Assembly (NCBI GenBank): GCA_949130495.1
Contig: OX422209.1
Coordinates: 693,890,757 to 693,954,756, forward strand
DNA: 64,000 nucleotides
Reading direction: 5' to 3'
From: Sambucus nigra
Lineage: Eukaryota; Streptophyta; Magnoliopsida; Dipsacales; Adoxaceae
The translations under genes were made by a program, and so were the position numbers. This document shows, piece by piece, positions 9,080 through 20,000 of this stretch (the first letter of the stretch is position 1; each line of letters opens with the position of its first letter). Under the pieces are notes generated by a model, which had not been told where the DNA came from, ran no database searches, and saw only the letters and a list, made by a program, of their open reading frames with translations.

Positions 9080-11616
9080 CTCGTTTTAGTGATGTGATAT
9101 ACGAGTATGATATTGTCTTGGTTACAACTTTATAGTAATGGTTAGTATGATAATAGGCAGTTATTGCAAGTCTATCAAAATGTTTGCATTAGTGCAGCAT
9201 ATTTTGTTCTGGTGAGGCCTCACCTGCGAGAGGGTCGGACTCACACTTATATTATCTATTTTAGAGACATCGGAGGGAATTGTGGGCTTGAGGTATTCGA
9301 TTTCGATGCGTGTAAGGACTTTGTTGTTATGAATCAGTATGTATTAGGTTTATTGTTGAGCGAAAAGATTTAACTCATTAGGATGTTTAGTGCTCAAGAC
9401 TTGGTGATAGGAAGAGCGCATTGATATATCTATCCTTTAGAGATGTGAGAGTTAAGAGTTGGACCCATATGTTTGGGGACAGGATTTCAAGATCCCCGAG
9501 CGTATTTATTCGAGGTTTATGGAGTGTGATTACCACTAATATTGAATGATTGTACATTTGGAAAAATGTTCATTGTTAAGTATAATTACAGGAAGAGATG
9601 TAAATTTTTTGTCAAGAGACGGAATAAAGGGGTACATGCTATGGACGGAGGGCCTAACGGATTTTGATAACCGACAATGCTAGGTAGTATTGTATCGGGG
9701 GGTTCCTTATTTGAATTTCGCTTTGCGAGACATCCCACGCATGAAACTTAACATAAGGTTGGAAATAGGGAGATATTCGGTCATTAGTCCATGATTTTGG
9801 TACCTCGATCGTAATAGGAGTAGGTAATTATATCTGTAAGTTGGAAGTTGAGTTATGATTTAGGGCCAGTGGAGCCTGTTATGGGGAAAGAAAGCATTGA
9901 AAGTTTTGTCTCATCACCCCGAGTTGAGGGGTGGAACGATGATAAGAAAGATTTAAAATTTCAATTTCTAGGGTGATTGAGAGTACCCAAGTGTTGTAAT
10001 CACGTTGTGAGCACGAAAATAAAGAATTAGGTGTTATGTGTGAAGTATATGTGATTCCTACGCTAGTATGCACGGTTTATAGGGTGTGTAGGCATCCTGG
10101 TTAGCTGATGCTAGAATCGTCCGAGTTGTAGGGATGTGGGAATAGACGTGTGGAATATATCTTTGTGGGACTAGCATAACGAGGTGGAAGTGGTAGAGTG
10201 GATTAAGCATCGCAGGAGGGACGATAATCCATATATACGTGTGCGATTAGAATGGTACACCCGAATTGGGTTGGAAGACTGTGAGAAGCCATTTAAAAGG
10301 AGTATTCCGTGAGAAGGGTTGAATTTAATTATTATGGAGGACACTCGGAGTGGAGTTGTAATTAGTCAAATGTGAGAACGAATTGCGTATAGAAAGAGTG
10401 ATGATATTACTATGGTATAAAAGGTCCAGAAGTGCACATTGTGGAGAAAAGTACACGAGTCGAAACTTTCGATAATTCGCCAAGGAAAGAAGGGGAGTAT
10501 TAAGTATCACTTAATGTGAGACATTCCAAGTAAAATTCGATGTTTAGCGGGACATAGTGAGGCTTCTCTACACGCACCACTCATAGATAGATATCGGTTG
10601 GAATAAGAGGATCAACCAGAGAAATTGTGGGGCTATCGACAATTCCTGTAATGGAGGAGGCCGATGAACTCAGTAAAGTTTATTGGATGGGGTGCCATCC
10701 TCAAGATGAAATCAAGGGTCCATTCGAACAAGTAGGTCAAGTTGCCCAGGAGGGAAGTGATTGATATTACTTTGGGGTGATTTACAATATTAACTAGTGT
10801 GCCCCAGTCTTCCTTTGAAAGGAACGATCGCTCCGGTACGTGGTCCTACACGGTAATATTTTCTGGATCGAGATGATATTTTTATCCCACCTTCAATATG
10901 GGATTTTAGGAAGCAGCGGGGGTAACGTTTCGTTTTGAATAGGATGTATCACCCATAGCCGGGGAATAGGCGCACGGTGATTAACGATTAGTGGAGTATT
11001 TTGGATTCATTGTGATCATTTCACTTCCACAACGGATGTAACTAGCAAGAGGAGTAGAGTACGCTAATTGGGAAATGATATTACCTAAGGGTAGGGTTCC
11101 GTGGGAGCAAGCGTACCTGTTTATTGTGAACAGGATGCTTATTAAGGTTTTAATGTGGGAAAAACCTTAACTTTCTCACTCTGAATGTTAAGAGATGGGC
11201 AGATAATCAGAATTTTGGGTTGGTTGATTTAGAGTCGAATGACTATGGTAGGATTCCACCACTATTTTAGGCGAACAAGTGCGGTCAGATGTTCATATGG
11301 TTTCTCTCAGAATGGGAGTTTGGCGTTTAGAAATCCGAGTAGTTGTCATGTAGTGAGATGCGTCCTCCCAATGATATTGAAATAATGGGAATTAATAATA
11401 TGTAGGCATGTATTATGCGAATGATGTCGGATAGGAGCACAATGTGAAGTGTCTTTAATGAGAATGTTAAACAAGCTTGCTGAGAGGCGGGGGCTATAGT
11501 AATTGAACGCCTTACTATGTAGATAGTTTGTGTGCTGATAAGGTATCCAGATTTATTTTACCAGGTAGGCCTTATTTTTTGAATTTCGGGACGAAATTCC
11601 GTTATTAGGGGGAGTA
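9080..11616 (+). pseudogene. Decayed internal region of Tekay-2 (gypsy pol remains)
   Basis: No long open frame survives. Scattered gypsy-like traces can be seen: a YHP...RRTVIN-like stretch near 10940-10990, comparable in position to the AYHPQ...TERTN motif of Tekay-3 integrase, and WEQAYLFIV near 11100, comparable to WEQYLPLVE of Tekay-3. The region ends with a GAATTTCG-GGA-CGAAATTC inverted repeat (11581-11599) and a purine tract next to a Tekay-type LTR, as in Tekay-3. I therefore read it as the badly mutated 3' half of a chromovirus pol; gag and the 5' LTR are not seen. Detailed domain boundaries cannot be given. Confidence 0.5.
11603..11616 (+). promoter_or_regulatory. Tekay-2 polypurine tract
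   Basis: TTAGGGGGAGTA lies directly before the LTR start TGTAATACCCCG, matching the arrangement at 37331-37345 in Tekay-3. Confidence 0.7.
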
Positions 11617-12733
11617 TGTAATACCCCGCATTTTTGTGGCTTTTAAATTTAGGGATGTATTAAATTTAATTGAGATAAATTAATTTAATATTAATTCGGA
11701 AAATTGTTTATTATTTACTAGCATGACGAGAGTTAGTAATTATTGGAAAAATGTCGAATATTACTACATGAGTAAAGTAACCTATAAGATTGATTTTATA
11801 AAAATTATCACGAGTGAATAAAAAGACAATTATGGAAATTTAAGTCGGGACGTGCCTGCGTCATGTCAGGACTAAATTATGATTATAAAAAAATGAATAA
11901 ATTATAAGTCATTCATATGGTCATTTTGAGTGAGTCAATGTGTCCGAAAGGGTCGAGATAGTCAAAATAATGTACCCGGGGGTTTAGTTTGGGTCTCGGG
12001 ACTTTTTTACGCCGAATTAGCATCCCGGGAGGGTGTTATGGACATTTCATATTTTTGGATAATTAAACCCACGAATTTACCAAGGACATATCAAATGTTA
12101 GGGGTTGTCATCTAGGGTTAACATAAGCAAAACCAAAGAACAACCCCTGGAGAAGAAGTGGAGAAGCTTTCCAAGGAGTTCTAGGCCAAAAATTCCGCCG
12201 TTTGCACCGCCGTCACCGCCAAATTGTAAATCGCATGACGAGGAACACAACCACACCACTTTCTTCCACAAATCAGAAACAAAATTTCCAGGCAAGTATC
12301 TATCTTGCGAATTTCTAGTTAATTTTCCATCCATGTTAGTCTAGGAATGAGGATCATATATTTTATTTGAAGAATTATATGTTTTAGAAGAAAAGTCGCA
12401 TGTGTTGTACAGAGAAACTATGTAGTCTGAATTTTGATCATATGTAGAGGTTTTATCATGAAATTGGAAATAATATTGATGAACGAATTGAGGTTGGTTG
12501 GTTTCTTTAATTGAAAATTTGGAAACTAGGGTTCTTATGAATTAATTTGGGGATTTCATGTAATCTTAATGATTTTTGACGAATTAATGATTCTAGGAGG
12601 TTATGAATGATATATAACCATGTTATTATTGATTGGGATTGAAGATGAGACGCTGGAGATTAAGCTGTAGAGGTTTTTTAGCTTAAAAATGGTGAAAAAA
12701 CGAGGCTGCCAAAGGTTAAAGACGAAACAGTCC

Positions 12734-12846
12734 AGTTCGCGCATAGTCGCGCGAAGTCGTTCGAGCGAGATGCAATGTCGCGCGAAGTCGTTCGAGCGAC
12801 ACGTAGAAGTCGTTCGAGCGAGATCCATTATGGTTCGAGCGAGATT
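12734..12846. repeat. CpG palindrome array in the Tekay-2 LTR
   Basis: The word GTCGTTCGAGCGA occurs three times and GGTTCGAGCGA once, mixed with GTCGCGCGAAGTCG twice. The array is about 1.12-1.23 kb from the LTR start. It is strongly GC- and CpG-rich against AT-rich surroundings. Confidence 0.9.
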
Positions 12847-13237
12847 TCTAATTTTTAGGGAATTTCCTATTTTGCCCCTATTTTAGTGAACAGTTAATTT
12901 GAGTGAGGAAAACTAGTATCCGAGGAACCCAGTATAGTACAAAATTATTGGGAGTTGTTTAGGTGTAATGATTTAAATATTTGGGACGATGAGTTTACCC
13001 TGAAGATCATGGGAGTGAGATAATCGTAATTAGGATTTATACCATATGGTAAGTGAGATTATACCTACTGAAATTATACTTGGTGAGATAGAATACTTCG
13101 AGAGATGAGAAGTAAGTATGAGCTAAATTATAAACGAGAATAAAAGAGACGAATCCGTTATGCTAGATAATTAAGTAATATGTGCTAAGAACGGATAATT
13201 ATAATGTTGGGTCGTGAGCGCACCAAATTTGGAAATG

Positions 13238-13239
<2 letters not shown>

Positions 13240-13281
<42 letters not shown>
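13240..13281. repeat. (AT)n microsatellite
   Basis: About 20 uninterrupted AT dinucleotides inside the Tekay-2 LTR. Slippage-prone, of no clear function. Confidence 0.95.
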
Positions 13282-13282
<1 letters not shown>

Positions 13283-14650
13283 CTGTGTCATTGTGCATAT
13301 GTTATACATCTGTGTAAAAATCGTACCCGAGCTACTTGCTATCATGGGGGTTTTCGCACTGGGACAGTCTTATCTAGAGTTGACCTTTATGGGGGATAAC
13401 GACTTGTACCCTAGAATATAGTATCCTTGATTACAGGCTATCTGAGTTATAGTCAGATGGTCCTAAGAGACGTGTGGGTATGTGCTGACCTCTTAGGACT
13501 GGGAACTATGCTTCGCCTCCATTTGTTTGTGTTTTGTGTTAATACAGTTCGAGAGTGATTTCGAACTATTATTTCCCTTAGTTTGTATGATACGGGGACT
13601 TGATAGCAGAGTATGCCAGCACCTTAGATCTTATGTGGGGTGCCGTTAGTAAATATTATATGTGTGACTAATATATATACATATATTTATATGGGAAATT
13701 TCTACTGTGCGTATAAGTAGATAAGAAATGAATAAATGCTTCAACTTTATTTTAAGTGTTCGGGAACTTTATAACGGTAATGAGTCGTTTTAAATAACGT
13801 AAGAAATCTTGAAGAGAATGATTTCCTAAAGTAAATATCATAACCTCGCTTTTCACATGATAAAACCTTATGGAGAATAAGATAGGGAAACTGATGAGAT
13901 TTATTAGTACGGTAGTCATGCACACTAGATGAGAGGTGATAATTTCTCAAGAGAGTGTCGCATACTAACATGGTTGTTGCATTAGCCAGTAAGCATTTTA
14001 AATACTTGCTAAACTAATTTTAAACTGTTTTACACTCGGGCTCTGACCTGTTTCTTGTTATCTCTTCTCTCTTGTGTATATATGTATATATTACAGGTGC
14101 CCAACCATAGGGGCGTCATGCTTAGGTTCTTTGGACGGGACGTGCTGCAGATTATGTGGGAGTTGCAGGCCATTTGCTTAGACGATCTCATTATTGATTG
14201 CACTCTTAGTTCCGTTTTAATTAGTTGGGCATGTGTCGCCCTTTTTCCTTATTCAGTTGGATTTGTCAGAGACATGTTCATTTATCTTTAGTATTTTACT
14301 CTTTGGGATTTCATTACTATCAGGATGGTTTTTCTTTATGATTCTAAAGTTAGTCTTAGTTATTTGTATGATTAAATTCATGGGTGTTTATTTCCATTCT
14401 AATAATGGTGTGATTCTTAAACTGTATATTGTTAAAAGTTTTATAATTGGATTTAATGAAATGAAAATAATGTTTTAAATGGTTTTGACACTTAGCTTAA
14501 TTATTTAGGGTGTTTAAATTAGAAAATTTATTAATTGCGACGGTGATGCTAAGAATGAACCAACCATTCACTTGATTATAATTTAATAAATGACTGATCA
14601 CCCGGTATTTAATTAGGCGGGGTGTTACACTTTTTTATGTGTTCTCTAGG

Positions 14651-15879
14651 TGTCATAGGGTAGTTCCCTTGAAGCCTGGGACTATAGTAATATCATTACA
14701 GGTGTAACCCATGTAGGTATGGTAATAAATGATAACCAAAGTACTCTTTGACAAAGACAAATGAACACATAATATTGTATATAATCAACACTTAGATCGA
14801 AGTCACAAATCTCTCGTGTATAACTAAAATAATAATAAAGGAAATTCATAAGCTACTCATTTAAAGGGAGAGAGAAGTAAGCACCCTAGATACACCTTGC
14901 CAAGCAGCCAACACACCAACAACCTCTGATATATCTATATTTATCTATTAAAAGCTTCATAATAAATGACAATGTTGGGTGAGTAAACTCTCTCTAGTTT
15001 GTAATAACTTCTCCTGACTTGTATGTCTCTCTCTAGGAATAAACTCTCTAAAAAGAACTCCATACCTCATAAGTGGTTGGGGCCAATAAATAGGCCCCAC
15101 ACCTTTCTCGACATGTTTCAGTCCTTCACATACATCCCCCTCACACTTTATGTCATAAGCATTAAATGACTGATGGGTCAGCCCACCCTACGTCATGATT
15201 ATTAAATGCCAGGACATATCTTTTGCCTAACCACTATCCATCAGAGGACTGTCACCACAAAGATGGCTCACCAAACTGTCTGATAGCCCCAATACCATAG
15301 TGGTTTACTCCAAGTTTGGATTGGACAATGTTTAGTTGGTTGCTGACATCACCTAAAGTAGATGTGACATTTGGTAAGGAATTGTTTGCCTTAAAGCTCA
15401 ATATAAGATGGAACTCAAGGTGACTCTACATGAGCTTACACAATAAAATGTTTCTCGTGTTTTTACCAGGTGTATATAAGATGGTTAAGACAAGCCTTAA
15501 TGCTGCCTCACTTCTCAATCCTCAAAACCAAGTCCCTCTGAAGTTCCCATGGTGAAGTCATTCAATATAGCATGTAAGCTCTCCCAAGCCCTACCAGGCT
15601 TGGTCTCTCTTGAGTACCATTCGAAATCACACTCAATATTACAATCGTTACATCATTACAACCAATGTACTTAAAATATACAATTTGACAAATTAGAAAT
15701 TAAGATAACTAAGATCTCTTTCGGCAAGTTTCCTCACTTAGCTGCCTCGCTGAGCTGCTTCACTGAGCTGCCTCGCTAAGATACCTCGATGAGCTACCTT
15801 GCTATCTTCATGATGTTTTCTTTTATTGATTCTCTTCTATTAATTGGGGAAGCTTTCTCTAATTCATAAATTACCTTCA
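14651..15879 (-). mobile_element. Tat-B 3' LTR
   Basis: Direct repeat of 28171-29411, about 1.23 kb. Shared ordered words include TAGGTATGGTAATAAA, CTCTTTGACAAAGACAAATG, ATTGTATATAATCAACAC and AGATGTGACATTTGGTAAGG. Near 15732-15810 it holds a short ~16-bp repeat of the form GCTGCCTCGCTGAG, also present and shuffled in the partner LTR. The purine tract TTGGGGGGCTTG (minus strand) borders its inner end. Confidence 0.8.
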
Positions 15880-17040
15880 AGCCCCCCAATATTTTCCCCT
15901 TCATGTAGAGATTTGTTGTGAGCACAAGAAATGTCCGCACAAAAACTTCTCAATTCGATGACCCGTCTCTTTTATGAGGGAGGCAAATTTTTCCTTATCC
16001 TTCTTAGTTGCAACTGTTGTTAGTATTTTTTTTAGTAAAAAGTTAAATTCTTCTCGATATACCTAAACCAAAGCTCTGCAATATCTGGGCATATGGAACA
16101 GGGACATCGTAACTTTTTCAGTCATTTGATCCCAACCATTTTGTCTTCTTTATTGCTTGGTGGAATTCTCCCAAATTACTTATGGATCCTGTCTGTCATC
16201 ATTGTAACTGCTCAAGAAGGAAATTATCCCCCAATCTGCTTCATTATGTTCCATCATTTAATGAACTCGTAGTGAGGAGACCTTTTCGTCAGGACTGCCC
16301 CTAGTAACATGAATTCTCTCTGTTATCTCTTATCGAAAAATTCCCAACGTTTGAGCATGTAAAATTCTCCCCGGTGTATCTGAACTGTGGTCGTCCCCAT
16401 TCCAACTGGTTCAAAAAAGAAAAAAATATCCATGATGTACCTGCATCAAACTTATCTCCATTCAGACTTATAGCAGGGGGACATCAAAAAAAAATTCAAC
16501 TGTGTTACGAGCAACATCCTATTCTTGGGAGGTCAAAATTCTCCCCGATGCATCTTCAACCTATTCTATCATCGTTCGGTTTTACAGCGTGAGGAATTTC
16601 TTTAATTGAGCATTTTGGCTTTAAATATATTTCAAAAAATTTAGCGCCAAAAATCATTACTTCTTTGAAAAACAACCCTCTCTCCTAAGCGTCACCTCAT
16701 TAATGACGTGATATTGTCTTTTCACCTGTCAGGGAACTCCTCGAAGTGACACATGTCCATTTGTAATCATTTTGATCTTAGCACATGCTTATGTGGGAAA
16801 CTAAACAGCCCACTTTATTTCCAAGCATCTAATACATAAACACTTAGCCATTTTTCTCTTTCACGCTTTCATTTTCTATCATCGTTCCCAGAGTTTTAAA
16901 GAAAGAAAAATATTTTCTTCCGCCATTGTTGCTCAAGCCTTCACCCCATTCTTCTTCTCTTTTCCATCTTCACCCACTATTACTCCTTTATTTCTAGTCT
17001 ACTATTTCTTCTTACCACCCTTACTCCACCTCAAACTCTA
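15880..17040. other. Tat-B spacer between 3' LTR and antisense gene
   Basis: No coding feature recognised. The phrase AAAATTCTCCCC(G)GATG(C/T)ATCT recurs near 16362 and 16537, suggesting an eroded repeat. A plus-strand AT-rich stretch TTAAATATATTTCAA near 16620 is a possible TATA region for the antisense gene that starts at 17041. Confidence 0.5.
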
Positions 17041-20000
17041 ATGACTTCTTCCTCTAACATTCTTGGTGCTGCAGTTGCTCCCACCACCACTACTTCGCCT
17101 GCCACCACTATCACTCCTACTCCTGGTTGGGACGCCAACAACCTGATAGCAGCTCGTCATGAGTAACTCTGATTTTATCACCACTCTCCTATTTTTTCCA
17201 AGGACAACGAATACTCAACCATGTACAAAATCATCGTTTTAAATGCCAAGTGTGAGTCCTTGACACTTGGAGATGAAAATGATGACATGTTATTTAGGGT
17301 TTGTTCCCCGAGAGGGGACTTTATGTTTTTGTCTTGATAGAGGTGACTTACTTGTTCCCAAATAGACTTCGAAAGGCCAATAGGATCCTTAGCCCATTTT
17401 GCTAACTGAAACACTTATATGTAGATAACTTATGTTGACGCTCTCATAATGGTTGGGTTCCATCGAGCTACATGGTTTGGTGAGTTTACCCTGTCCAAAC
17501 ACAATGCTGTACTTCGATTATTACATCTCATTGGAATATTACACCTCACGCCTTCATTGTTGTGTGGGGGAGTTTACCGTGACAGTAGAAGATGTTTGTG
17601 AGATGCTTGGGATTGATCCCACAGGTACCTTTTCTTATTCAGATGAGGCTTCAAACACTGAAGAGACTACTTCTCGTGTGGAGTTGGTTCAGGTATGCCG
17701 AAAGTGTATAAGGACTTCAAACAAATACATTTTATCCCCTCTTATAAGCTACTTCTTCCAAGCTCTTTTTGAAAAGGATGGTTCCTCTAGTTTTTTACAA
17801 AGGCAAAGGTAAACCTTAAGAGTTACCAGTTTACATACTAGTTATCCTCTCTCTTTTTTTCTTGCTTAGAAAACCTAATAACCATCCCCAACAGGATCTC
17901 ATCAATATCTCTATTCTTTTATATAGGGGGTTCAAACTCCCTCTGGCAGCCATGGTACCTCTATACTTGGTTGGATAGGACCCACTTAGATATGGAGAGG
18001 TTCCTTGGCCGCTACAACTTGGTTAATTTTACCAATACTATAATTCTGATAGGTTTCCTTTAGAGCCATTATCTAAAGATAGTTGTCACCAAAAAGCCAT
18101 ACCTAGTTCGCTCAGACCTCAAACCCCGTTAGTTATTTTGGTTTTATAAGAAGCAGAGTTAAAAGGATATTCTTCCCACTATTGAGAGTCCCAGTTGCTT
18201 CGGCATGCGTCCCTATGGCGAAGATGCTTTTTCCCAGACTTGGTCCTTCTTTACCTATGCAGACCGAATGATTTAAGCCACTTCGAAAGAGCTCATTAAC
18301 CAGGATCTTTCCTTTGATATTATACTCGTGTCAAGACCGGTTACCTTCCTTCTTAAACCGAATAAGGATACACCTCTAAACACTACAATCCCAAACACTG
18401 ATCTCATCAATTTAGCTTTGACCAAGGGGTTCCTCGCCCCATTTTCCAAGAATCTCATACTAAAGCTACTTTCTCTGAGGCCCATTCTTTTTATACTACC
18501 CCAGTTGCCTCCTTTATTTATTAGGCGATTAATGGCCGAATCACCATTCCCAAGATGACAAGGAAAGGCAATGTGACTTCTATTTTTACCATCAAATATT
18601 GGCCAATGCAGCTGGAGAAAATTCATAAGTTTATCGAAAGTCCCCTGTTTAACCTCCTGTCCTTAGCTTTCCACCCCTTGAGTTGGGTTTCAAGGGTAAC
18701 TCAGTTTTAAGAGTTGAATTTCCACTAAGTCAAACCCCAAAAGATCCTCCCATCGAGTCACCTCCTTATTTCCTCTTGTCGTTGTAAATGGCCTTAGGCC
18801 CAAGAAAGCTCCAGCGTAAAAAATAATTGCCCCTGTCAAAGAGGCCTCTAAAGAAGGTATTATTTCCGTAGGTGCATCTGGAGAGGGTCCCTCTCAACCC
18901 CCTTCCAAGAAATCAAGAACTTAAAAAAGTGTTACTTATTCAAAATAGAAGTCTAAATCCCAACTCCCCGTTAAAGCCTTTCCAGTTACCTTCGTTCCTC
19001 CTCCCATGTCTTTAAACCTAAGTGAGGAGATACGAGTACAATGTCAAGCACAGCTTAAAATGGTATATCATTAGTTTCAATAAAATACTCCTCATATTCC
19101 TCCTCCTTTATCATTTCCCAAAATATAGGTGGATCGAATTGAGGGGGGCACATCAAGAAGAAGAAGTTTTAGAGCCCCCTCTGCTGCTGGTGGTTCTAGT
19201 ACAAGAAAGAAGACCCTGGGTACAAAAGCTGAGAAGAAACGTGTATATGAAGTACGATCCCCATATGTTGCCTATGTTCTCAAGACCTCTCCTCCTTCAT
19301 ATCCCCTTGATCCCATTACCCTTGATGAAAGCCCTCTAGTTGAGCATGGTCCCACTAAAGGAAATTTTGTAGTACCTTCATCGCCTTTTTTGCCCATGGT
19401 CATTTCGTCCCACTCTTCTCGAAAGCAAGGGGTATGTTTTCTAACATTTAGTAATTTTTTAAGTTAGTGAGGTATATGCTCTAACACTTATGCAAATTTC
19501 TTTTCTGTCTAGAAGGGTGAAGCAGATAGACCTTCTCCACTCATGAGCCCCTTCTTAGGAGGACGCTTCAATGTTTCTGAGACCATTGCATCTCCTCCTC
19601 ATTCTCCCATGATTGGGATGAACTATTCTCGTCGTTCTACCTCCCAACGTGCAGAGGAGGCTGCCAGGAGAGCTGCTGCCTTTGTGGAATCCGTTGGAGC
19701 TTCCCATCATCCAAAGGAGACTCATTTAGTTGCTTCTGAGGCATCTTCCCTTCCTGTGGTTCCTCTCGACATTGTTCCAATATCTTCAAGTCCTTCAGAG
19801 GTAATAGCTTTTTATTTTTAAGCTATCTTTTCCACTTGGTTGTCTTTTATTCTTAGTATTTTCTTAGTTTTTAGGTTGTAGTCTCTTCTAACCTAGCCAC
19901 ATCTCTTGTCGGGTCACTTCTTTTTTTGCCCCTTTTTCTAACATTACTGAGGTGAGATCATTTTTTATGCTTTTGTCCCCTTTTATCTGGTGTTTCTTAT

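Larger units (their letters stand above)
11617..14629 (+). mobile_element. Tekay-2 3' LTR (3013 bp)
   Basis: Starts TGTAATACCCCGC and ends CGGGGTGTTACA, so the ends are inverted repeats of one another as in Tekay-3. It shares ordered blocks with the Tekay-3 LTR: the TGGTCATTTTGAGTG and AAGGGTCGAGATAGTCA block near 11920-11960, ACTTGCTATCA near 13335, GCCTCCATTTGTTTGTG near 13516, GATAGCAGAGTATG near 13601 and CTCGGGCTCTGACC near 14035. It is clearly a separate, more diverged family. It includes a palindrome array and an (AT)n run. The next base starts CTTTT, the same five bases as the Tekay-3 target duplication; the partner LTR is not in the window. Confidence 0.85.

Noticed and set aside
9164..9373. 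69-codon frame after the Tat-A LTR as a gene
   Set aside because: No recognisable domain; lies in decayed Tekay-2 interior.
12098..12344. Overlapping frames in the Tekay-2 LTR as a gene
   Set aside because: Opposing frames of about 80 codons in LTR sequence without recognisable domains.
18273..18626. Minus-strand 117-codon frame as host gene
   Set aside because: Lies opposite the Tat-B antisense gene, has no recognised domain, and the surrounding region is retroelement.
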